10,355 nt of DNA from Clostridia bacterium (GTDB taxonomy: Bacteria; Bacillota; Clostridia; Christensenellales; Aristaeellaceae), in contig JAFZLE010000276.1 in NCBI GenBank assembly GCA_017551645.1, positions 1 through 10,355 on the forward strand. The letters are read 5' to 3'. Shown piece by piece: positions 1 through 6,707 of the stretch. A program made the position numbers and the translations under genes. Position 1 is the stretch's first letter. The number at the start of each line of letters is the position of its first letter. The notes below the pieces were generated by a model. That model did no database searches. It saw only the letters and a list, made by a program, of their open reading frames with translations, and had not been told where the DNA came from.

Positions 1-1
1 C

Positions 2-145
2 CTGGATTACCGCGCCTGCGGCAGGACTGGCGAGCCCTCCGTGACCTGGGCGGACGCCCAGACCGGCGCCGAGATCACGCTCGCATCCAGCTTCAGGGAA
101 TTCATACTGGGGCTGGAAGAGAACAAGGCCGAGGCGTGGAAATGA
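2..145 (+). CDS. SUKH/SMI1-KNR4-like protein, C-terminal fragment
   Basis: Only the last 47 codons are in the window; they are open from the left edge and end in TGA at 143-145. The visible part has the look of a SUKH (SMI1/KNR4) C-terminus: a DYR start (residues 2-4 of the fragment), then GEPSV leading into an acidic WAD strand, then a strand and helix of the form ITLASSFREFILGL. The family pattern is 'DYR..g..PsV.yvd.e....i.lA.sF.eFl..L', and this matches it well. In bacteria many SUKH proteins are immunity proteins against secreted or contact-dependent nuclease toxins; others are stand-alone proteins of unknown role. The fragment cannot tell which applies. It is transcribed towards the elongation operon and shares its terminator. 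Family assignment is by eye from a short stretch. Confidence 0.66.
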   Translation: MDYRACGRTGEPSVTWADAQTGAEITLASSFREFILGLEENKAEAWK

Positions 146-226
146 GCGCGTGAGCTCGGAATGCGGTTTCGGACGCAGAAAGGCTCTTGCGGAGATCCAC
201 TAAAGTACGCTGCTTCATATCAAACG

Positions 227-254
227 AAAACCGACGCGGAACGCGCCGGTTTTT
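227..254. terminator. Bidirectional intrinsic terminator
   Basis: A near-perfect hairpin: 227-238 pairs with 242-253 (12 bp, one A-C mismatch at 234) around a 3-nt GAA loop. It starts with AAAA and ends with a T run at 250-254, so it reads as a rho-independent terminator on both strands. It lies about 80 nt after the stop of the SUKH fragment and directly next to the stop codon of the MATE gene (TAG at 257-255). It therefore ends both converging transcripts and marks the end of the eight-gene minus-strand operon. Confidence 0.8.
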
Positions 255-1613
255 CTATCTCGTCAGGTCTTTGACCCATTTATATTTCCGGTAGTGCGCC
301 ATGACCCAGGGAATCTTGCCCACCTCGTCCAGACAGGTGAAGGCGTAGACCAAAGGCACGGGCCATTTGAAATGCGTACCTATGAACGCCAGGGGCACTG
401 CCAGGCACCACATGGCCGCTATCAGCGAGATGGTGTCGAATATGATATCCCCGCCGCAGTAGAATATGCCGTTTATTACCACGGTATTCACGCAGCGGCC
501 TATCATGTACACGCCCATGATCAGCATCATGAGTATAAGATACCTGCGGGCTTCGCTGTCCAGCTGTATAAAGGTGAGCAGCAGGGGAGTCAGCGCGAAC
601 ATTATGAGCGTGGACAGGCCGCCGATAAAGAACGACAGGCGCATTATACGGTCTCCGTACAGCTTGCCATCGGACAGTTTGCCCGCGCCCAGCGCGTTCC
701 CGATGATTATCCCTGCCGCGGCAGCTACGCCGTTGCACATGCAGCATACCAGGTCCCTTACCACGGCAGCTATCGCGTTGGCGGCGGCAGCGGCTTTGCC
801 CATATGTCCCATGAAGGCGGTGTAGCTGGTAAAGCCCGCGCCCCACAGCAGGCTTGCGCTGAGCACCGGAAGCACGCAGGACGCGAAATCTTTGGCGATA
901 TAGCGGTGGAAACGCATAAGCGACTTGACGGAGGGGCGCATATAACCCTTGCGCAGGGAGAGCATCACGCACAGCGCAAGTTCGGCGACCCTAGCGATCA
1001 CTGTCGCCAGCGCCGCGCCGCGCGCTTCCATTCTGGGGAAGAAAGCCATGCCGAATATCAGCAAAGCGTTCAGAATAATATTGAGTATTACGGCAAATAT
1101 GGAAATATTCGCGGCTTCCCGGGGGTGCTCGCTTACCTTCATGACCCCCAGATAGCACTGGCTCACGCCCGTAAGCAGGTAGCTCCAGGCGGCGATCTTA
1201 AGGTATTCGATGCCGAAATCCTGCAGTTTGGGCTCGTTGGTGAATATCGTCATCAGCGCCCGTGGGAAGAAGCGGCAGGCAATAAAGAAAATGACGGAGA
1301 TAAGGGCGTTCAGGCGCAGTGTCACGCAGAAAATGTCTTTTACGGTCTGCTTATCGCCTTTGCCCCAGTACTGCGCGCCAAGTATCGTGCAGCCGCTGAC
1401 TACGCTGGAAAGTATCATGTTCTGTATGAACTGCACCTGCGCAGCCTGGCTTACCGCGCTCATCATGCGGCTGTCCAGACTGCCAAGCATAAAGCTGTCC
1501 GCGGCAGCCACCGCGGCCAGCATAAAGCTTTGCAGGGATATGGGCAGGGTTATGCGCATCAGGCGTTTCAGAAACGCCCGGTCGCCGAACCATTTACGCA
1601 GCGTACCGGCCAT
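255..1613 (-). CDS. MATE family multidrug/sodium antiporter
   Basis: A 452-residue integral membrane protein with about 12 hydrophobic segments arranged as two MatE halves (roughly residues 17-220 and 240-440). Family signs are the early 'ITLPISLQSF' helix, ADSFMLG at 38-44, the GARGAALAT-like segment (197-204, here EARGAALAT) and the clostridial-type C-terminus around KWVKDLT. MATE proteins export cationic drugs or metabolites in exchange for Na+ or H+; the substrate cannot be read from sequence. The ATG follows the rodA stop with no gap (TAA then ATG). A GGGGA about 8 nt upstream, inside the end of rodA, is the likely ribosome binding site. The gene is thus co-transcribed, and probably translationally coupled, with the cell-wall operon. 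It is the last gene and its stop touches the terminator. It is shorter than MurJ, a distant relative in the same MOP superfamily, and does not look like it. Family confidence is high; role is unknown. Confidence 0.93.
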   Translation of the reverse strand: MAGTLRKWFGDRAFLKRLMRITLPISLQSFMLAAVAAADSFMLGSLDSRMMSAVSQAAQVQFIQNMILSSVVSGCTILGAQYWGKGDKQTVKDIFCVTLRLNALISVIFFIACRFFPRALMTIFTNEPKLQDFGIEYLKIAAWSYLLTGVSQCYLGVMKVSEHPREAANISIFAVILNIILNALLIFGMAFFPRMEARGAALATVIARVAELALCVMLSLRKGYMRPSVKSLMRFHRYIAKDFASCVLPVLSASLLWGAGFTSYTAFMGHMGKAAAAANAIAAVVRDLVCCMCNGVAAAAGIIIGNALGAGKLSDGKLYGDRIMRLSFFIGGLSTLIMFALTPLLLTFIQLDSEARRYLILMMLIMGVYMIGRCVNTVVINGIFYCGGDIIFDTISLIAAMWCLAVPLAFIGTHFKWPVPLVYAFTCLDEVGKIPWVMAHYRKYKWVKDLTR

Positions 1614-2894
1614 TTACAGAGTCCCCGAATAGTGCGCCTGCCCGCCCAGCTGCTTTTGGCGCGAACGCATCACCACATTCATGACCAGCCCCAGCGACGC
1701 CATGTTGGTGATGTAGTTCGATCCGCCGTAGCTTATGAACGGCAGCGGGATGCCTGTGACGGGGAGTATGCCCAGTATCATGCAGATGTTTTCCAGTATG
1801 TGGAACATGAACATGGCAACGGCGCATATAATGATGTATTCACCGAATGTATCCTGGGTGCGCAGGGCGTGATGTATGAGCCTGCCCAGGAATACCATGA
1901 ACGCGATCACCAGCGCCATGGCGCCAATAAAACCGAATGCTTCGCAGGAGATGGCGAAACAGAAGTCCGTATGGTCGTCGGGGATATATCCCAGGGAGGC
2001 GAAAGAACCGACGCTGACCACGCCTTTGCCGGTAAGCCCGCCGGAGCCTATGGCGATCTGGCTGTTTATGACCTGCCTGGCCTGGTCGGGGTACTGGTCG
2101 GGATTCAGCCACATGAGGATACGGGTAAGGCGGAAAGAATCCGAAGCGGTGTTGATGTAGAACCACAGGGGGATCGCAATGGCGATCACCACCGCCAGCA
2201 GGCCGTAGATCAGTTTTCTCTTCGTGCCGGAGATATAAAGCAGCACCACGTACATGACCATGTATACCAGCGCGGTGCCGAAGTCCGGCTGCAGGAACAC
2301 CAGCACCATGGGCATGATCACGTAGATCGCGGTAGGAAGCAGCTCCTGTATGTTTTTTATGGGCGCCTTGCGCATGCTGAACAGTTTGGCAAGGCATATC
2401 ATCATTATGAATTTTCCGAACTCACTGGGCTGGAAACCACGCTGGCCCAGGGTGGAGGAAGACGTGGATATGGTAAAGAAAGCCCTCATGCCGCCGCGGC
2501 CGGCTTCCATGCCCAGCACCAGGAGCAGTATGCCTATGTTGGCGATATACAGTAACTGGTGGTATTTGCCGTAAAGCCGATAATCCAAAAACGTCACGGC
2601 GAAGAGTATGCCTACTCCCAGCAGCATCCAGATCAGCTGAAGGGTGGGGTAACGGGTGGAGTGGGTGGTGAGTATGTTTACAAGCCCCGTCACTTCGGTC
2701 TCGGTGGCGGAAGCGGTGGCGGCGAATATGGAGACCACGCCGAAAAGAGATATGCACATGACCAGTATGAAAAGAGGCCAGTCAAAGTTTTTATATAAAC
2801 CGGGGCGATAGCGGTTCTTTTTTACGTCCGACACGAACTGCTTGACGCTGTTGCGGCGGAAGAACCTGCGTATCCATCTAATCAGCTTTTGCAT
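1614..2894 (-). CDS. rodA: Rod shape-determining protein RodA (SEDS glycosyltransferase)
   Basis: A 426-residue SEDS-family polytopic membrane protein. RodA polymerises lipid II into glycan strands at the plasma membrane together with its class B PBP partner. Motifs seen: QPSEFGK (155-161), QPDFGTA (202-208), the extracellular loop YIPDDHTDF (303-311), whose Asp310 fits the conserved catalytic aspartate of the family, and NICMILGILPVTGIPLPF followed by ISYGGSN (369-393). The genomic partner PBP2 is two genes upstream, which supports RodA over FtsW or SpoVE. The first 38 residues are a strongly basic cytoplasmic extension ahead of the first membrane helix (about 39-58), and the opening part (KLIRWIRRFFRR) is amphipathic. 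The start ATG lies 17 nt inside the end of minD and has a GGAAAGG 6 nt upstream, which supports this start. Downstream, its TAA abuts the ATG of the MATE gene. Confidence 0.95.
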   Translation of the reverse strand: MQKLIRWIRRFFRRNSVKQFVSDVKKNRYRPGLYKNFDWPLFILVMCISLFGVVSIFAATASATETEVTGLVNILTTHSTRYPTLQLIWMLLGVGILFAVTFLDYRLYGKYHQLLYIANIGILLLVLGMEAGRGGMRAFFTISTSSSTLGQRGFQPSEFGKFIMMICLAKLFSMRKAPIKNIQELLPTAIYVIMPMVLVFLQPDFGTALVYMVMYVVLLYISGTKRKLIYGLLAVVIAIAIPLWFYINTASDSFRLTRILMWLNPDQYPDQARQVINSQIAIGSGGLTGKGVVSVGSFASLGYIPDDHTDFCFAISCEAFGFIGAMALVIAFMVFLGRLIHHALRTQDTFGEYIIICAVAMFMFHILENICMILGILPVTGIPLPFISYGGSNYITNMASLGLVMNVVMRSRQKQLGGQAHYSGTL

Positions 2895-3666
2895 GTGAGA
2901 CCTTTCCGAAATGGGTTTTGAAGCGATGTATCAGAGAATCGTGGGGGATCTTATAACGCACCTGCCGGCCCAGAAGCCTGAGAGCGAGCCTTTCCAGCGC
3001 GTCCCCGGCGGGGCAGTCTTCCTGCAGCGCGCTTTTCGCCCTGGCCTGGCAGCGGCCGACCATGGGATCGTCGGGAATGAAGCCCAGCACGGGCAGTTCC
3101 AGCCGGGCGATGCATTCGTCAGTGGATACCGCGGGGCGCCTGCCTATGCGGTTTATGACCAGCATGACGTCGTTAAGGCCTTCGCCCGTAAGCAGCTGGT
3201 AAGTCCTTTCGGCGCCGCGGATGGAGACGTTGTCGGGCGTGACGACGAGTATGGCGCTTTCGGCGGCGGCTACCGCGTTGCGGAACCCCCGCTCTATGCC
3301 GGCAGGGCAGTCTATGAAGATATAGTCGTACTTGTCTTTGAGCTTGCCCAGCATCGCGCGGATGTCCTGGGGCCTGAGATTCAGGGACGCGGAGTTCTGG
3401 CTTGCGGGCAGAAGCTCGAGACCGGGCCTTCCGCGCAGGGGGAAGATCGCCTGATCAGCGTCACAGGTGCCGTCCAGCACGTCGGACAGGTCGAACACCA
3501 GCTCGTTCTGCGCGCCCAGCATCAGGTCAAGGCTCCTGAGACCCGCGTCCATATCCACCAAAAGCACCTTGCGTCCATCGCAGGCCAGGGCGTAGGCCAG
3601 GTTGAGCGCCACGGTGGATTTTCCCACGCCGCCTTTTCCCGAAGTTACAACGTATGTTTTGCCCAT
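2878..3666 (-). CDS. minD: Septum site-determining ATPase MinD
   Basis: A 262-residue ParA/MinD deviant-Walker ATPase. The deviant Walker A motif is KGGVGKST (11-18), with signature Lys11 and P-loop Lys16. Switch I has D38 and D40 (VDMDAG), switch II is DCPAG (119-123), and MinD-like stretches such as PAGIERGFRNAV and INRIG are present. The C-terminus (about 243-256, DSLIHRFKTHFGKV) can form an amphipathic helix with hydrophobic L245, I246, F249, F253, V256 and basic residues between them. This is the MinD membrane-targeting sequence, and it separates the protein from soluble ParA or flagellar FlhG types. In known systems MinD-ATP dimers bind membrane and recruit the FtsZ inhibitor MinC. Here there is no minC before it (12 nt to the PBP2 stop) and no minE after it (17-nt overlap with rodA). 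The usual vRDaDR segment reads IRGAER (149-154). AGAGG 5 nt before the ATG is the ribosome binding site. Confidence 0.9.
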   Translation of the reverse strand: MGKTYVVTSGKGGVGKSTVALNLAYALACDGRKVLLVDMDAGLRSLDLMLGAQNELVFDLSDVLDGTCDADQAIFPLRGRPGLELLPASQNSASLNLRPQDIRAMLGKLKDKYDYIFIDCPAGIERGFRNAVAAAESAILVVTPDNVSIRGAERTYQLLTGEGLNDVMLVINRIGRRPAVSTDECIARLELPVLGFIPDDPMVGRCQARAKSALQEDCPAGDALERLALRLLGRQVRYKIPHDSLIHRFKTHFGKVSHAKAD

Positions 3667-3678
3667 ATCCGCCTCTTG

Positions 3679-6183
3679 TCAGTCCGCCAGAGAATTGTCG
3701 GCCACGATAGTGTTCTTTTCGGTGTAGTTAAGGGAATCCAGGTAATACTCTATGGTGGTTATGGCTGCCTGGGAAGCGTACGCTCCCGCGTAGCCGTTCT
3801 GTATGTAGACCACGACCACGATCTGCGGGTCGTCGATAGGCGCGTAGGTGACCAGCCAGGAGTTGTTCTCAAGGTCCAGCTGGGTACGCTGTGACGTTCC
3901 CGTTTTAGCGGCGATCTTGTATTTGGATTTGGAGAACTGTTCGGCGGCGGTACCGTCGTTTTCCGTGGAAGTAACTTCTTCCATTCCTTTGTGTATGGCG
4001 TCGAAGTACGCCTGGCTGGTGACGATGCGGTTGGCGACCACCGGGTGTTTCTCCAGCACCACGTTTCCGTTGGCGTCTATGACCTTATCGACTATCTGGG
4101 CGTCATATACGGTACCGTTGTTGGCTATGGCGGCTACGTATCTGGCGACCGCGATGGGGGTCACCTGGGTGATGGACTGGCCTATGCCAACCATTATGGT
4201 CTCGGCGGGGGTCCATTTAAGGTCGTTCAGGTAGGTGTTTATGGTGTTGACCATGAAGTGGCTGGAAATGTAGTTGGAAGGGATCTTGCAGTCGTACAGC
4301 AGTATGTCCCTTATGGCGGGCAGCCACTCAGCCTTTGTCTCGTAGGTGATGACTATGTTGAGGAAATCTATGGCGATATCCTCCAGGAACTGCGCGTCGT
4401 ACTCCACGCCCCTGTCCGCCGCCACCTGCTGCAGCAGGCGCTTTATCATGGACGCGGCGATCTGGGGCTTGTAGGTGTACTGATCCTCTACGGAGCGGTC
4501 GGGGTCGTAAAGCATGGACTGATTGCCCACAAAGCCCGTGGCTTCGCTGGGCAGCTCTATGTTGGTCTTCGTGGTAAGGCCCAGAGCGGCCGCCCATTTG
4601 GTCAGGTTGGTGGAACCCAAGCGGTAGGAGACTTCGTAGAAGAAGTAGTTGCAGCTGTTTTTGATGGCCTCTACTATGGTCTGGTTGGCGTGGAGGTAGC
4701 GCTTGCTTTCGCCTATCCAGCATTTGGGGGCACGGGAGGTGTCGGTACCTTCACGCACGAAATCGCCGCCGTCGGAGATCCTTTCGGTGATGGAAATGGC
4801 GCCCTCGGTGAGCCCGCCCAGAGACGTGACCAGCTTGAATATGGAACCGGGGGTATCCTTTGCGGAAATGGCGCGGTTGAACATGGGGTTGCGTGGATCC
4901 GCGGCGATGGCGGACCATCCGCCGGGATCGACGGAAGCGCCCTCGAATATGCTAAGGTCAAATGAGGGATGCGAGACCATGCCCAGTATGCGGCCGGAGT
5001 TCGGGTCCATGGCCACCATGGCGCCGGTCTGCGCCAGGGAGATCTCGTAGCCGTTCTCGGCGTACATGGCCAGTGTGGCGGCTTTTCTCTGGTTCCACCT
5101 TACGCCCTCGGTAGTCTGCGCGTACAGTATCTGGGTCTGCTTCTGGTTTATGTCCGCTATGACGTCTGCCAGCGCCTTCTCCATGACCGCCTGCAGGGAG
5201 GTGTCTATGGTGGTGACCACCGAGTTGCCGTCGGTGGGGGCGGAATAGGATATCTCGCGGACCACCGCGCCCTTGGTGTTGATCTCGACCACTCTTTCGC
5301 CCTGCCTGTAAGCCAGATACGGGGAAAGCTGGTCTTCCATGGAGTATTCAAGCCCCGTGGCGCCTACGTGGGCGTCGGTGGGGTAGCCCTGGGAACGGTA
5401 GTTTTCCAGCGCGTCGGAAGTGGTTATGCGGCTTACGTAACCTATGGCGTGGCAGGCTACGGTATCGAATGGATACACGCGGGTGGAGGACTCCTGAACG
5501 CTCATGCCCTCCAGCTCAAGGGCGCGCACCTCGACCTCGGCCACCGTTTCAAAGCCCACGTCATAGGCGATGGTGACGGGGGTGGAGTTGTAGTTGTTCA
5601 TGCGGGATGCCTGCCAGATGGCCAGAATCTTCAGCTGATACTCCTCGCTTAAGTCAGAGGGGATGGAATAGTTGTGGCACAGGGTCTCGAACAGCACGTC
5701 CACAGGATATCTGGTCTTGCTGGACAGGCTGAAGTTGCCTCTCCACTGGGTCTCCCGCGTCTCGGCGACGACCTCGGAGTCGGTGCCCAGATTCCATTCC
5801 CACTGCCCGTACTCGTTGCGTCTGAGCCAGAATTCCGTGGCGGGGTCGAGGGTGGATTTGCCGTTTGATTCTATCAGAAGTATGGTCTGGTATATGCTCT
5901 GGGTATACGCCGCCCTGTCCGCGTCGCTGGAACGGGACGGGTCGCGGTAGAACTGGATATTATAAGAAGACTGGTCGTAGGCCAGAGGTATCATGTTTTT
6001 GTCGTAGATGGTCCCGCGCATGCCGTACAGGCGTATGGTCTTGGTGGATTTTTTCTCTACCTGCGCGGTATAGTCGTCCGTATGCACGATCTGCATGCTG
6101 TAGAGCCTGATGGTGATGGCTACGGCAAACAGCGCGAGTATCACGCATAAAACTATGTATCTGTCACGGTTTTTTTGTCTCAT
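3679..6183 (-). CDS. mrdA: Penicillin-binding protein 2, elongasome transpeptidase
   Basis: An 834-residue class B penicillin-binding protein. Order: short basic N-terminus, one membrane anchor (about 10-30), PBP dimer/pedestal region (about 50-320) containing RGTIYDKN (56-63) and ATGLEY (275-280), then the transpeptidase domain (about 385-815). The active-site triad is complete: S447-x-x-K450 (TPGSIFK), S510-C-N512, and K760-TGT. GIGQSITQVTP (666-676) is the family segment before KTG. It crosslinks new glycan at the outer face of the membrane with RodA. At 834 residues it is longer than E. coli PBP2 (about 630). Extra length lies in the pedestal (about 85-200) and in a helical insertion between the SxN motif and GIGQ (about 555-660). 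Start: AAAGGA 7 nt upstream; 15 nt separate it from the mreD stop. SpoVD/PBP2B-type is the alternative, but no C-terminal PASTA domain is seen and the mreCD/rodA setting favours PBP2. Confidence 0.94.
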   Translation of the reverse strand: MRQKNRDRYIVLCVILALFAVAITIRLYSMQIVHTDDYTAQVEKKSTKTIRLYGMRGTIYDKNMIPLAYDQSSYNIQFYRDPSRSSDADRAAYTQSIYQTILLIESNGKSTLDPATEFWLRRNEYGQWEWNLGTDSEVVAETRETQWRGNFSLSSKTRYPVDVLFETLCHNYSIPSDLSEEYQLKILAIWQASRMNNYNSTPVTIAYDVGFETVAEVEVRALELEGMSVQESSTRVYPFDTVACHAIGYVSRITTSDALENYRSQGYPTDAHVGATGLEYSMEDQLSPYLAYRQGERVVEINTKGAVVREISYSAPTDGNSVVTTIDTSLQAVMEKALADVIADINQKQTQILYAQTTEGVRWNQRKAATLAMYAENGYEISLAQTGAMVAMDPNSGRILGMVSHPSFDLSIFEGASVDPGGWSAIAADPRNPMFNRAISAKDTPGSIFKLVTSLGGLTEGAISITERISDGGDFVREGTDTSRAPKCWIGESKRYLHANQTIVEAIKNSCNYFFYEVSYRLGSTNLTKWAAALGLTTKTNIELPSEATGFVGNQSMLYDPDRSVEDQYTYKPQIAASMIKRLLQQVAADRGVEYDAQFLEDIAIDFLNIVITYETKAEWLPAIRDILLYDCKIPSNYISSHFMVNTINTYLNDLKWTPAETIMVGIGQSITQVTPIAVARYVAAIANNGTVYDAQIVDKVIDANGNVVLEKHPVVANRIVTSQAYFDAIHKGMEEVTSTENDGTAAEQFSKSKYKIAAKTGTSQRTQLDLENNSWLVTYAPIDDPQIVVVVYIQNGYAGAYASQAAITTIEYYLDSLNYTEKNTIVADNSLAD

Positions 6184-6198
6184 TTTCAGATCCTTTTA

Positions 6199-6702
6199 TC
6201 AGCGCCGTCTGCCCTTGCCGATCTTGGAGGGCTTGAGCGCCCGCAGATACGGAAGGTACAGTATTTGGGTGAGAGTCAGGGATATGACTACCCGGACGAG
6301 CGCATAGCCTATCTTTCCGCCGGGGAAAAAGCCGGTTATAAAGTACGTGTACACCGCCATGCCCGCTTCGTACAGCAAAAACGCGCTCACGCTGGGGATC
6401 AGTGTGACCAGCCAGGGCCTTACCCGGTGGGTAAGAAAACCGGAGACCAGGCCGCACAGGGTGTACATAAGCGCGGTGACGCCGGCGGGCTGGTACACGG
6501 TTATGTCCAGGGCAGTACCGGCGAAGGCACCGTAGATTATGCCCTGGGTCGCCCCGAGCACCGTGCCTATAAGCGCGGCGTTCACCAGGCACAGCCTGGG
6601 CACATAGCTCATGTTGAGCCCCGTGAACGGCAGCACCGACGCGTCGAGTATCACCGCCAACAGGGTAGTGATTATGCAGAATAACCTGCGTTTTGCCCGC
6701 AT
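6199..6702 (-). CDS. mreD: Rod shape-determining protein MreD
   Basis: A 167-residue protein with about five to six hydrophobic segments, a basic N-terminal MRAKRR and a basic C-terminal tail (KIGKGRRR). MreD proteins are poorly conserved in sequence, so the call rests on size, topology, the family-like segment GIIYGAFAGTALDI (54-67) and position between mreC and PBP2. MreD is an inner-membrane member of the elongasome that pairs with MreC and controls PBP2/RodA activation. The gene follows mreC after only 5 nt; the AAGG before its ATG overlaps the end of mreC and is spaced closely (3 nt), so translation probably depends on coupling to mreC. The next good Met is at residue 31, which would remove the first membrane helix, so the upstream ATG is preferred. 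Confidence 0.9.
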   Translation of the reverse strand: MRAKRRLFCIITTLLAVILDASVLPFTGLNMSYVPRLCLVNAALIGTVLGATQGIIYGAFAGTALDITVYQPAGVTALMYTLCGLVSGFLTHRVRPWLVTLIPSVSAFLLYEAGMAVYTYFITGFFPGGKIGYALVRVVISLTLTQILYLPYLRALKPSKIGKGRRR

Positions 6703-6707
6703 AAGCC

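Noticed and set aside
255..1613. MATE gene as a MurJ lipid II flippase
   Set aside because: Length (452), about 12 helices and the MATE-type C-terminus fit NorM/MATE. MurJ is longer, has 14 helices and different signature residues.
294..2555. A 753-codon open frame on the plus strand across the MATE and rodA genes
   Set aside because: It lies in exact codon register opposite both genes (all start coordinates are multiples of 3). It stays open because those genes avoid TTA, CTA and TCA codons, whose complements are stops. It has no recognisable domain and its composition is His/Gln/Arg-heavy, as antisense shadows are.
2911..3894. A 327-codon plus-strand frame opposite minD and the end of the PBP2 gene
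   Set aside because: Same register effect as above; the minus-strand frames carry clear motifs (KGGVGKST, KTGT) and the plus-strand product resembles nothing.
3991..4965. A 324-codon plus-strand frame opposite the PBP2 gene, Gly/Val-rich
   Set aside because: Exact-register antisense shadow of a well-supported gene; low-complexity Gly-Val-Tyr product with no ribosome binding site noticed.
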